A DNA stretch of 64,000 nt from an uncultured Bacteroidales bacterium (GTDB lineage: Bacteria > Bacteroidota > Bacteroidia > Bacteroidales > Muribaculaceae), in assembly GCA_902800715.1 (NCBI GenBank), contig CADCFN010000002.1:62001-126000 (forward strand), given 5' to 3'. The notes beneath the pieces were generated by a model. That model made no database searches. It saw nothing but the letters and a program-made list of their open reading frames with translations, and was not told where the DNA came from. Position numbers and translations under genes: made by a program. Positions 16,948 to 25,381 of this stretch are shown here, piece after piece; within the stretch, counting starts at the first letter, position 1, and every line of letters begins with the position of its first letter.

Positions 16948-17020
16948 GCGGTAGTAGCTCAGTTGGTAGAGCATCAGCTTCCCAAGCTGAGGGCCGCGGG
17001 TTCGAGTCCCGTTTACCGCT
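16948..17020 (+). tRNA. tRNA-Gly (anticodon CCC)
   Basis: A full 73-base cloverleaf: acceptor GCGGTAG/TTACCGC (last pair G-T), D-arm GCTC/GAGC, anticodon stem TCAGC/GCTGA with loop TTCCCAA (anticodon CCC at 16981-16983), T-arm with TTCGAGT, and discriminator T. The 3' CCA is not encoded, so it must be added by CCA-transferase. It reads GGG codons. Confidence 0.95.
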
Positions 17021-17032
17021 CAAACAAATAAG

Positions 17033-17069
17033 CAAAGCGCTGATTTTTCAATCAGCGCTTTGTCTTTAT
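17033..17069. terminator. Terminator between tRNA-Gly and nfnB
   Basis: A perfect 12-bp stem (CAAAGCGCTGAT at 17033-17044 and its complement at 17051-17062), then TCTTTATC. It sits between convergent transcripts and may serve both. Confidence 0.8.
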
Positions 17070-17087
17070 CTTGGGATGTGGTATCGC

Positions 17088-18548
17088 TTATTTCTCCAGC
17101 AGTGCGTTAGCCATGTTGAGGGCGGCACGGCGGCCGTCGCCCATGGCGAGGATTACGGTAGCGCCGCCACGCACGATGTCACCACCGGCATAGAGGTCAC
17201 CTACTGAAGACTGCATGGTCTCCTCGTTGACAACGATGGTGTTGCGCTTGCTGATGTCCAGTCCGGGAATCGAGCGGGGCACGAGCTGGTTGGGCGATAC
17301 GCCGACAGCTACGATAACCAGGTCAACGGGGATTTCCTCGATAGCGCCCTCGATGGGCACGGGGCTGCGACGGCCCGAAGCATCGGGTTCGCCCAGTTCC
17401 ATCTTCTGGACGCGCATGGCTACCACGCGACCCTTGTCGTCACCGATGTACTCGATGGGATTGTGCAGGGTCTTGAACTCAACGCCTTCTTCCTTGGCGT
17501 GGCCAACCTCCTCGCGACGGGCGGGCATCTCCTCCTCGCTGCGGCGATAGATGAGGATGACGCGCTCGGTGCCCATGCGCAGTGCGGTACGGGTAGAGTC
17601 CATAGCGGTGTTACCGCCACCGATAACGGCGATGGTCTTGCCGCGCAGCACGGGGGTGTCACCACCGCGGCCGGCTTCCATCAGGTTGATGCGAGTGAGG
17701 TACTCGTTGCTCGACATGATGCCGTTGAGGTTCTCGCCGGGGATGTTCATGAAGCGCGGGAAACCGGCGCCAGAACCTACGAATATGCCCTTGAAGCCCA
17801 TCTCGTGCAGGTCCTCGTAGCTGATGGTCTTGCCCACGAGGCAGTCCTTGACGAACTCAACGCCCATCTTCCTGAGGCCTTCGATTTCATAGTCCACGAT
17901 GTGGTTGGGCAGACGGAATTCGGGAATACCATACTTCAACACGCCACCAATCTCGTGCAGTGCTTCGAAGACGGTTACGCTGAAGCCCTTCTTGGCCATG
18001 TCACCGGCAAACGACAGTCCTGAGGGACCGCTGCCGATAACAGCAACCTTGATGCCATTGGCGGGAGCCATGGCGGGCACCTCCTGAGGCAGGTTGTCGC
18101 GCTGCCAGTCGGCGGCAAAACGCTCCAGATAGCCGATAGCCACGGCGGGGTGTTTCATCTTGGTGTGGATGCAGCGTGATTCGCACTGCTTCTCCTGCGG
18201 GCAAACGCGGCCACACACGGCGGGCAGCGAGCTGGTCTCCTTGAGGGTAGCGGCGGCCTGGCCGAACTCACCACGCTCAATGTTCTTGATGAACTTGGGA
18301 ATATTGATGTTGACGGGGCAACCGGTCACACACTGCGGGTTGGCGCAGTCCAGGCAGCGGCTGGCCTCAACGACGGCCTGTTCGGCGCTGATGCCCTGGT
18401 TCACCTCTTCGTTGCAGGTGATGCGGTATTTGGGGTCGAGCTGTGGCATCTCCACGCGGGGGATAGCGGTACGCTCCTTGGGAGTCTTGGCGTTGCGCAA
18501 ATCTACACGCCACTGTTCATTACGCGGATCGATATTATTCTGTTCCAT
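17088..18548 (-). CDS. nfnB: NfnB/GltD-like NADPH-dependent oxidoreductase subunit
   Basis: A 486-residue flavoprotein of the glutamate synthase small-subunit fold. The N-terminus holds two 4Fe-4S cysteine sets (CLDCANPQCVTGCP near 92-105 and CGRVCPQEKQCESRC near 141-155). Two dinucleotide-binding domains follow: FAD at VAVIGSGPSGLSFAG near 199-213, and NADP(H) at IAVIGGGNTAMD near 338-349. The C-terminus holds DLYAGGDIVRGG. It lies directly behind a 2Fe-2S/FAD subunit, which is the pairing of NfnAB, a ferredoxin-dependent NADP+ transhydrogenase, or of the related SudAB. Without that neighbour it would be called gltD; no large gltB subunit is present in the window. It is the last gene of the fprA-nfnA-nfnB cluster. 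Confidence 0.82.
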   Translation of the reverse strand: MEQNNIDPRNEQWRVDLRNAKTPKERTAIPRVEMPQLDPKYRITCNEEVNQGISAEQAVVEASRCLDCANPQCVTGCPVNINIPKFIKNIERGEFGQAAATLKETSSLPAVCGRVCPQEKQCESRCIHTKMKHPAVAIGYLERFAADWQRDNLPQEVPAMAPANGIKVAVIGSGPSGLSFAGDMAKKGFSVTVFEALHEIGGVLKYGIPEFRLPNHIVDYEIEGLRKMGVEFVKDCLVGKTISYEDLHEMGFKGIFVGSGAGFPRFMNIPGENLNGIMSSNEYLTRINLMEAGRGGDTPVLRGKTIAVIGGGNTAMDSTRTALRMGTERVILIYRRSEEEMPARREEVGHAKEEGVEFKTLHNPIEYIGDDKGRVVAMRVQKMELGEPDASGRRSPVPIEGAIEEIPVDLVIVAVGVSPNQLVPRSIPGLDISKRNTIVVNEETMQSSVGDLYAGGDIVRGGATVILAMGDGRRAALNMANALLEK

Positions 18549-18636
18549 TTTATTCAGTTGTCAGTTTTCAGTTGTCAGTCGTCAGTTTTTAGATGATCTC
18601 CTAAACTTCTAACTCCTAACTCCTAATTCATAATTA

Positions 18637-19419
18637 TTATTGCGCTCCTTTGAGGCGCATCATCAACTCGTCAAAATCAATCTCATGGGCATTGAACTCG
18701 GGACCCTCGACGCACACGAAGCGCGTTTTGCCGCCCACAGTCACGCGGCAAGCGCCGCACATGCCGGTACCGTCGACCATGATGGCATTGAGCGAAGCCT
18801 CGGTGGGCACCTCATACTTCTTGGTCAACAGGGCACAGAACTTCATCATGATGGCGGGACCAATGGTCACGCAATAATCGACCTTCTCGCGTTTGAGGAC
18901 TTCTTCCATGCCGACGGTGACAACACCCTTGTTGCCGTAGCTGCCGTCATCGGTCATGATGATGACCTCGTCGCTGGATGCGCGCACTTCGTCTTCAAGG
19001 ATAATGAGGTCCTTAGTGCGGCCTGCCAGCACGCTGATCACGCGGTTGCCTGCCTCCTTCATCGCACGGATGATGGGGAGTAGGGGAGCGGTACCTACAC
19101 CGCCACCGGCGCACAGCACGGTGCCATACTTCTCGATGTGAGTGGCCTGGCCCAGGGGACCTACCACGTCATGCAGAAATTCACCCGGCTCCAGGGCACA
19201 GATTTTGCGTGTGCTGTCGCCAACACTCTGGATAACCAGTGTGATAGTGCCAGCCTTGGGGTCGCTGTCGGCGATGGTCAGGGGGATGCGTTCGCCTTTT
19301 TCACCGGCACGGACAATCACGAAGTGGCCCGCGCGGCGTGCCTTGGCGATGAGGGGAGCCTCAACGACAAGCTTCGTCACGTTAGCAGAAAACTGCTCTT
19401 TACTAACGACTTTGTTCAT
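18637..19419 (-). CDS. nfnA: NfnA/SudB-like FAD and 2Fe-2S electron-transfer subunit
   Basis: A 260-residue protein of the ferredoxin-NADP+ reductase family, close to dihydroorotate dehydrogenase electron-transfer subunits. An FAD-binding beta-barrel covers 1-95 (with ERIPLTIADSD). The NAD-binding domain covers 100-210 (CAGGGVGTAPLLPI near 102-115). A C-terminal cysteine set for a 2Fe-2S cluster (GTGMCGACRVTVGGKTRFVC) closes it. Together with the GltD-like subunit 88 bases downstream it should form an Nfn complex, which couples NADH, NADPH and ferredoxin by flavin-based bifurcation. No dihydroorotate dehydrogenase gene is adjacent, which argues against a PyrK role. Confidence 0.82.
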   Translation of the reverse strand: MNKVVSKEQFSANVTKLVVEAPLIAKARRAGHFVIVRAGEKGERIPLTIADSDPKAGTITLVIQSVGDSTRKICALEPGEFLHDVVGPLGQATHIEKYGTVLCAGGGVGTAPLLPIIRAMKEAGNRVISVLAGRTKDLIILEDEVRASSDEVIIMTDDGSYGNKGVVTVGMEEVLKREKVDYCVTIGPAIMMKFCALLTKKYEVPTEASLNAIMVDGTGMCGACRVTVGGKTRFVCVEGPEFNAHEIDFDELMMRLKGAQ

Positions 19420-19478
19420 TTGTTTTGTTAGTTAATTAGTTATTAAGTTGAATATTGTGTTCTTTATAATTTGTGTCT

Positions 19479-20666
19479 TTAAAGCTGAGACATGAATTCT
19501 TTACCGAACTGGCGGCTCTGCTCGAGAGTGTCCTGGTCGGGTACCCACTGGGCGCGGATGCCGTCGTTCACGGGTTCGATGCCTGCGGCTTTCAGGTGCT
19601 CGGTGATGAGCTTGGCTGCCTCACCGCTCCAGCCGAAGCTACCGAAGGCGGCTCCTTTCTTTTTCTTCAGCTTCATGCCCTTGAGCATCTCCAGGATGCC
19701 GGCGATGGCATAGCTGTAACCGTTATTGATGGTGGGAGAGCCCACAAGCACGGCGCGCGAGTGGAACACCTCGGTGAGGATGTCGTTCTTGTCATTCAGC
19801 GCTGCGTTGTAAATCTTGACGGTGGTCGTGGGCGACTGCTCACGGATGCCGTCGGCAATAGCCTGTGCCATCAGGCGGGTGCTCTGCCACATGGTGTCAT
19901 AGACGATGGTCACCTGATCCTCCTGATAGTTGTCGCTCCACTGCAGATATTTCTCGATAATCAGACCTGGGTTGTTGCGCCAGATAATGCCGTGGCTGGG
20001 GCAAATCATCTTCAGTGGCAGATTCATTCCCACAACTTCTTTCACCTTGCGGTTGCAAAGCGGACTGAAGGGCGCGATGATGTTGGCATAGTATTTCTCG
20101 GCCTCTTGAAGGACCTCGGCCATGCACACCTGGTCGTCGTAGAGCGATTCGGTGGCATAATGCTGACCGAAACCGTCGTTGCTGAACAGGATTTCCTCAC
20201 CGCTCAGGTAGCAGAACATCGTGTCGGGCCAGTGCAGCATCGTTGCTTCGATAAAGGTAAGCGTCGTGTCACCCAGTTCCAGCTTGTCGCCGGTCTTGAC
20301 ATTCACGAAGTTCCAGTTCTGATGATAGTGGCCACGGATGATGGCCTCACCCTTGGCGGTGCAATAGATGGGCGTGTCAGGAATCTCGCGCATCAGGTCA
20401 ACGAGGGCGCCGCTGTGGTCTATCTCGTTGTGACACATCACGATATAGTCAATCTTTTCCAGGTCAATTTCCTGCTTGAGATTCTTGACGAATTCACGGC
20501 TATAAGGCAGCCACGAAGTGTCAATCAGCACGTTCTTCTTGTCACGGATCAAGTAGGAGTTGTAACTCGAGCCACGATGAGTGGACAATTCGTCACCATG
20601 GAACGTCTTCAGTTCCCAGTCCACTTTACCTACCCAAGTCACTCTCTCGGTCAGTTTCTTTCCCAT
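19479..20666 (-). CDS. fprA: Flavodiiron protein (A-type flavoprotein, FprA)
   Basis: A 395-residue flavodiiron enzyme that reduces oxygen to water (some members reduce NO) and so protects anaerobes. The metallo-beta-lactamase-like domain carries the di-iron ligands His79-x-Glu81-x-Asp83-His84 (in CHNEIDHSG), His145 in LHWPDTM and Asp164 in SNDGFGQH. A flavodoxin domain (about 255-395) binds FMN. Length is standard for a class A enzyme without extra electron-transfer domains. It heads a cluster with nfnA (59 bases downstream) and nfnB, so Nfn may supply or balance its electrons through rubredoxin or ferredoxin; that link is inference. The promoter is at 20748-20717. Confidence 0.93.
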   Translation of the reverse strand: MGKKLTERVTWVGKVDWELKTFHGDELSTHRGSSYNSYLIRDKKNVLIDTSWLPYSREFVKNLKQEIDLEKIDYIVMCHNEIDHSGALVDLMREIPDTPIYCTAKGEAIIRGHYHQNWNFVNVKTGDKLELGDTTLTFIEATMLHWPDTMFCYLSGEEILFSNDGFGQHYATESLYDDQVCMAEVLQEAEKYYANIIAPFSPLCNRKVKEVVGMNLPLKMICPSHGIIWRNNPGLIIEKYLQWSDNYQEDQVTIVYDTMWQSTRLMAQAIADGIREQSPTTTVKIYNAALNDKNDILTEVFHSRAVLVGSPTINNGYSYAIAGILEMLKGMKLKKKKGAAFGSFGWSGEAAKLITEHLKAAGIEPVNDGIRAQWVPDQDTLEQSRQFGKEFMSQL

Positions 20667-20716
20667 GTCTTTATGTTATCAATAGTATGGTTAATGGTTT
20701 TGTCTTAAATAATTTG

Positions 20717-20748
20717 CAAAGGTACTCATTATTTCTTTAGAACACCAA
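20717..20748 (-). promoter_or_regulatory. Promoter of fprA (and probably nfnAB)
   Basis: On the minus strand a TTG (20748-20746) is followed after 21 bases by TACCTTTG (20724-20717). The spacing is slightly long for the Bacteroidetes consensus. The rest of the gap between fprA and the LRR cluster (20749-20902) shows nothing else beyond a second weak -7-like TATTTTTG. Confidence 0.6.
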
Positions 20749-20902
20749 AACAGCTCGATAAATTTTCAAACACTCAAAAATACTATCACGAAAACATTCA
20801 CGCCGTCAAACCATATCTCATATAGTATCTACTGCTACTCATATGATGAAAGTAATCGTCTAGGTCGCTTTTCTGCGATGCCAAAGTGTAATACTTTCCC
20901 CG

Positions 20903-20932
20903 CAAAAAAAACTCACCGAGGATATCGGTGAG
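20903..20932 (-). terminator. Terminator of the LRR protein cluster
   Basis: A perfect 8-bp stem (CTCACCGA at 20912-20919 and TCGGTGAG at 20925-20932). On the minus strand it is followed at once by about eight T. It lies about 80 bases behind the last LRR gene. Confidence 0.88.
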
Positions 20933-21010
20933 CCAACAAGACTGTAATAAAAATTATGATTTAGAAATGTTTTTGCTATTATACAAGATTCTAATTGCCT
21001 TCCTCGATGA

Positions 21011-22135
21011 CTATTTGCCTGATAATATCATATTGATAATGGCATTGATATCGGCAATGCTGATTTCGCCGTCGCCGTTTACGTCGTCAATGATTATCCA
21101 ACCGCCACCGTCAGGGTTGGGTACTCTGGAATGGCCATTGCTGCTGCCATTAATGATGACTTCGATGGTGGCGTTAGCATCGGCAACGGTAATCTCGCCG
21201 TCACCGTTCACGTCACCGGGGATAATCGTGGTGGCATCAAACTCCTCGATATGCCTGAAAGACCCCCAGACCGAAACCTGCTTGTAGATTTCTTTAGTGC
21301 CACGAGGGACATACAATGTGCAGTTCTCGTAATGGTAGTCTTCAAAGGTGGTGCCCATGCAGCCTTGTGGCTCATGGCTGAAGTTGTAAATCTCGGTCAG
21401 ATACTCACACCCTTCAAAACATGAATGCTCAAGGTTGGTGATCTGGGCAGGCAGAATGACCATGGTGATGCCTTGGTCTTGATAGGCGCCGCGTGCAATC
21501 CATGTCACCTCCCGAGGCAAGACAGTACGTGAGCAGGCAGTGAACAATATGTGACGGTCATGCACCATGCTGTTGTTCACCGTGGTGATGATGCCATTAC
21601 AGTTATTCCTTGAGTCATAGACAGGGTTGTTCTCGTCAACGGTAATGACCTCGAGGGCGGTATTGCCCACGATGGCATAGTCGTCCAAGTTAACCGCTCC
21701 GCTGCCCAGGTGCAGTTCCCTGAGCGACTCGTTGTGGGCAATGCCCCATTCCTCGATGGTGACAACGCTGTTGGGGATAGTGATGCTGCGCAATTTGGGA
21801 CACAGGTTGAATGCAGCCTCGCCGATGGTCTTAACTGTATTGGGGATAGTGACCTCTTCAAGGTCGGGCGCCCACTGGAAAGCTGTAAACCCTATCCTGG
21901 TCACGGGCAACTTGGTGATGCCGTCAAAGGAGACGCTGTCGCGTATGTTGGCGTGAACCAAGCCGGCATAGTTGTTCTCATTGTTGGGGTCATCAGGGTC
22001 GCCGAAAACGACTACAGCCTCCTGGACACTGCCAGCCCAATATGTGCTGTAATGCACACCGTCAACGACTATATAGGCATGGCTCACCAACTTGGCACAC
22101 GCAATCAGCAAGATGATAAAAAACAATCTCTTCAT
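21011..22135 (-). CDS. BspA-type leucine-rich-repeat protein with dockerin-like tail
   Basis: A 374-residue exported protein, fourth and last in the LRR cluster. A signal peptide (MKRLFFIILLIACAKLVSHA) is followed by YIVVDGVHYST, the conserved entry of these proteins. About five to six 23-residue BspA (LRR_5) repeats cover 75-275, such as LEEVTIPNTVKTIGEAAFNL. The C-terminal 70 residues hold two EF-hand-like calcium loops (DVNGDGEITVAD and DVNGDGEISIAD), each with a following helix, which is the layout of a type I dockerin. A Gly/Pro-rich linker of about 23 residues separates the two halves and is nearly the same as in the first gene of the cluster. BspA proteins bind host or bacterial surfaces; the ligand here is unknown. 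Confidence 0.85.
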   Translation of the reverse strand: MKRLFFIILLIACAKLVSHAYIVVDGVHYSTYWAGSVQEAVVVFGDPDDPNNENNYAGLVHANIRDSVSFDGITKLPVTRIGFTAFQWAPDLEEVTIPNTVKTIGEAAFNLCPKLRSITIPNSVVTIEEWGIAHNESLRELHLGSGAVNLDDYAIVGNTALEVITVDENNPVYDSRNNCNGIITTVNNSMVHDRHILFTACSRTVLPREVTWIARGAYQDQGITMVILPAQITNLEHSCFEGCEYLTEIYNFSHEPQGCMGTTFEDYHYENCTLYVPRGTKEIYKQVSVWGSFRHIEEFDATTIIPGDVNGDGEITVADANATIEVIINGSSNGHSRVPNPDGGGWIIIDDVNGDGEISIADINAIINMILSGK

Positions 22136-22215
22136 GATGTTGTCATTTTTTCATTGTTCTTTCTCTACAAGAGAAAGTCGCTACCCTGGTAGAGGCTCAT
22201 TAAAAGAACCGAAAA

Positions 22216-23652
22216 CTAATCTTCGGATTGCTGATAATTGACTTGAATCGTCACAGGGTCATCGAGGTTGGGCACGGCAACGACGCTCTTGTCGTTAATA
22301 AGTGCTGGCTCACCGTTCATCGTCACACCATCAAACACGTTATTATCGTCGGCGACAATGGTCATCAGCACGGGCTCATCACAGTGCATGCGCACACTCA
22401 GCGTGCCGCCCACACCCTGCCGCAACGACAACTTGGAATAGGGATTCTTGGCATAATCGACATTAATGGCAACGGCTTCCTGCATGTTGCCAATGGTATA
22501 AGCGACTTCTTCAGTCAGCTTGTCCGACAAGTCTAAATTGGGTGCATCTTCAAACAGGGTCACGCCGTAGCCCAACTGGTGGGTGATGTCGGTCTCGTTG
22601 AGGCTGACGTGCTTGATCATGTACTTGGGCTCGGGGCGCAATGTGAAGGTCAAATCGGTACCCCCAGGGACAAAGTAAAATCCGTCGGCATTGGTTATCA
22701 CCACAGTGCTATCCAGCTCGATACTGCCCGCCCCCGTGATGTTGCGGTCAATATCACAATAAACGCCCAAAGTCTCGTCCTCAACAAGGTTTTCCCACTC
22801 CTCATTATAAGGACGGGCTTTATAATGATTATATGTACCCTTGGGAACGTGGATGTGCTTGATGCGGCCATAATACCATCCGTTATAATATACCTTTGGA
22901 GGATTGGGACAAGGAATATAAATGTCATCCAATTCATTAAAGGCCATCATACCGATATAGTTAATCGTTGATGGTAATCGCATCTCCTTGAGGCTGCCGG
23001 TATTGAATGCGCCATCACCAATAGACGTGGTTCCCTCATGAAGTGTGACCTCAGTCAAGTGACCGCAACTGCCAAAACCGTTGACTTCTTTTACACTACC
23101 AGGAATATCAACAGATTTCAATGCAGAAAAACGAAATGCCCCACCACCGATGTATGTAACAGTGGAAGGAATTTCGATATGCTCCAAATTTTGGCAGTCA
23201 GCAAAACCGAGGCCACCGATAGAAACCAGCCCCTCGGGAAAGATGACTTCACGAAGGCTGTCGCATTCTGCAAAAGCCCCTGCATAAATGTTCTTCAAAC
23301 TGGACGGAAGGTTAATCTCTGAAAATGAACATGCGTAGAAAGCAGACGGGCCTATCGAAGTAATCGTTGGCGGAAAATCAATGGATTTGAGATTTGTTCT
23401 TCCTGAGAAAGACCAACCACCAATCTGTATAACAGTGTACTCCACACCATCATTGGTGATTGTGGCGGGTATGGTAACGCGTCCGTTCTCACCCAAATAA
23501 TCGCAATGATATACTTCCACGGTCATATCCTCGTTAGACAGGATATGGTACTTGATACCATCATTAATGAACATGATGCCTGTCTGGGCTTTACCCATAA
23601 AATTTGCGCTCAGCATCAGCGCCACTGTAATGAATATCTTGATGTGTTTCAT
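22216..23652 (-). CDS. BspA-type leucine-rich-repeat protein with beta-rich C-terminus
   Basis: A 478-residue exported protein, third in the cluster. The signal peptide is MKHIKIFITVALMLSANFMGKAQ. BspA-type repeats cover about 60-285 (for example LKSIDFPPTITSIGPSAFYA). The last 190 residues lack repeats and are beta-rich. Segments like VSLNETDITHQL and VTMNGEPALIND recall the same region of the next gene upstream (INGIDVSDQF, VTVNGIDITKKL), so the two share a tail domain of unknown function. There is no dockerin, no T9SS tail and no membrane anchor, and it is unclear how the protein would be held at the surface. It is separated by 24 and 80 bases from its neighbours. Confidence 0.82.
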   Translation of the reverse strand: MKHIKIFITVALMLSANFMGKAQTGIMFINDGIKYHILSNEDMTVEVYHCDYLGENGRVTIPATITNDGVEYTVIQIGGWSFSGRTNLKSIDFPPTITSIGPSAFYACSFSEINLPSSLKNIYAGAFAECDSLREVIFPEGLVSIGGLGFADCQNLEHIEIPSTVTYIGGGAFRFSALKSVDIPGSVKEVNGFGSCGHLTEVTLHEGTTSIGDGAFNTGSLKEMRLPSTINYIGMMAFNELDDIYIPCPNPPKVYYNGWYYGRIKHIHVPKGTYNHYKARPYNEEWENLVEDETLGVYCDIDRNITGAGSIELDSTVVITNADGFYFVPGGTDLTFTLRPEPKYMIKHVSLNETDITHQLGYGVTLFEDAPNLDLSDKLTEEVAYTIGNMQEAVAINVDYAKNPYSKLSLRQGVGGTLSVRMHCDEPVLMTIVADDNNVFDGVTMNGEPALINDKSVVAVPNLDDPVTIQVNYQQSED

Positions 23653-23676
23653 AACTTACTATTTTACAAGGTGGAG

Positions 23677-25326
23677 TTAAATGATGATTTTTATCGTGGT
23701 ATTACCGCTCTGCACCAAATAGATGCCCGACGGCACATTGATGGTCAACAAGCCGCCATCGCCCGTCATTTGGGCGATAAGACGACCTGCGGTGTCGTAT
23801 ACCCGTACGATATCACCCTTGTTTACGCCCTCGATGCGCAACTGTTCCTTAGAGCCATAGACCTTGACCGTTCCTTTAGAGAATAGCTCATTGACCGAAT
23901 CTGTGGATTTCTCAAAGGCGACAAAGGTCTTCACCTCCTCGGTAGCAACAGAGCTCGCCTGGCTGGGGCCAATGGGTACCCTGCTGGGACCAGAGCCCAC
24001 AACGATGCCGCCATCCACCTTATAGATGGTGAAATCACCGTTACCATCCAATTTCTTGGTAATGTCGATTCCGTTGACAGTAACCGAATTGATAACCCAG
24101 CCCTTATCGGGTGTGACATTGAGTTTCAAGGGCTCATTGTGATAGACTTGCAGATCGATATGACCGCTACCTGCCTGCTTAATCGTGAAAGGAGTAAAGG
24201 TTGAGGCCGAATTGAACGAGATGTAGATTTCAGTATTCTCGTTGACCGCATCGATGGTGTAGCGGCCCTCGGCATCAAACTGGTCGCTGACGTCAATGCC
24301 GTTGATGATACAGCAGCGCAACTCACAGTTGCCCTGTGGCTGAGCCGTGATGGTCACAGCTTTGCCGTGGTCAGCGACCCACACGCGGTCTTTATATAAC
24401 TCGGCGCCAGTCAGCGACACCATGCCGCTATCAGCATCGTTGACAGTCAACATGACCTTGTGCTGTTCGCCCAGGGAGGCATCCTCCTGCAACTCATAAC
24501 TGCTCCAGCCCTCGGACTGCTCAAACAGGTCTATCGTCCCCACGGGCACATGCACCACAACACCGTTTTTCCCTTCGAATGACTGGTTGTACCCCGCCTT
24601 TATGACAGAACAGGCTGCAAGTCGTCCTGTCGGCGCATAGACATGTTGCACATCAACAAGGTTACAGGTATTAAATGCTCCATCACTGATGGATTTCATG
24701 GACCGGGAAAGCCAAATGGTTTCTAAAGGACAGTATTTAAAGGCTTCAAAATGTACATATTCCAACTTGTCGGGCAAGTGCACCTCGGTAAGAGAACTGC
24801 ACTGGTAGAAGGCCCATTGATCAATGCTCCAAATGTTTTCGGACCAGCCGATGGAGCTCAGGCTGTCGCACCCGAAGAATGTGGAATTCATCACACGCTT
24901 GTAATTGGACGGGAAATTGATTTCCCGCAAGTGATTGTGAACAAACGTATTACCTCCAATCTTAAATTCCTCGATAGATTCATTCTCTTGAAAATAGATG
25001 GCAACGAGATCTTTGTGTCTGAAACTTTCTGGCCAAATGTACTCAAGCCAATAGGGGCAATATACCACGCCATTGCGCAAAGGCAAACCTGTACCAAAAT
25101 TGATTTCAATTACACGATAAGGTTGGTTTTCATCATATACCACATCGGGAATTCTAACCACCTCGGTTGTATCGGTCAGTCCAATGGCTTGGCATCGTCC
25201 ATAACCAAGGTGGAAGTAACGAATACCATCAACAACAAACTGCTCGTTGTAGCCGTAACTAGACACGGCAGTCACAATGAAGCAAAGCAGCAACAAGGAA
25301 TGCAATAAAAAGTTTCGTCGTTTCAT
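23677..25326 (-). CDS. BspA-type leucine-rich-repeat protein with T9SS-like C-terminal domain
   Basis: A 549-residue exported protein, second in the cluster. It starts MKRRNFLLHSLLLLCFIVTA; the LRR part (about 50-260) has fewer and less regular repeats than its neighbours. Beta-rich repeats with INGIDVSDQF and VTVNGIDITKKL follow (about 285-450). The final 65 residues have the pattern of a type A sorting domain of the type IX secretion system: VKVYGSKEQLRIEG, then VRVYDTAGRLIAQM, then LPSGIYLV-like NVPSGIYLVQSG and a hydrophobic end. If a type IX system exists in this genome, the protein would be exported through it and anchored. No such gene lies in this window. Confidence 0.82.
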   Translation of the reverse strand: MKRRNFLLHSLLLLCFIVTAVSSYGYNEQFVVDGIRYFHLGYGRCQAIGLTDTTEVVRIPDVVYDENQPYRVIEINFGTGLPLRNGVVYCPYWLEYIWPESFRHKDLVAIYFQENESIEEFKIGGNTFVHNHLREINFPSNYKRVMNSTFFGCDSLSSIGWSENIWSIDQWAFYQCSSLTEVHLPDKLEYVHFEAFKYCPLETIWLSRSMKSISDGAFNTCNLVDVQHVYAPTGRLAACSVIKAGYNQSFEGKNGVVVHVPVGTIDLFEQSEGWSSYELQEDASLGEQHKVMLTVNDADSGMVSLTGAELYKDRVWVADHGKAVTITAQPQGNCELRCCIINGIDVSDQFDAEGRYTIDAVNENTEIYISFNSASTFTPFTIKQAGSGHIDLQVYHNEPLKLNVTPDKGWVINSVTVNGIDITKKLDGNGDFTIYKVDGGIVVGSGPSRVPIGPSQASSVATEEVKTFVAFEKSTDSVNELFSKGTVKVYGSKEQLRIEGVNKGDIVRVYDTAGRLIAQMTGDGGLLTINVPSGIYLVQSGNTTIKIII

Positions 25327-25381
25327 GTCGTTATTGTTTTAGTGTTTAATTGCTATGATAAGCTTCTAACCACGAACGTAA

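Noticed and set aside
17088-18548. Calling this gene the small subunit of glutamate synthase (gltD)
   Set aside because: No gltB is adjacent, while an NfnA-type 2Fe-2S/FAD subunit is. The Nfn pairing explains both genes better.
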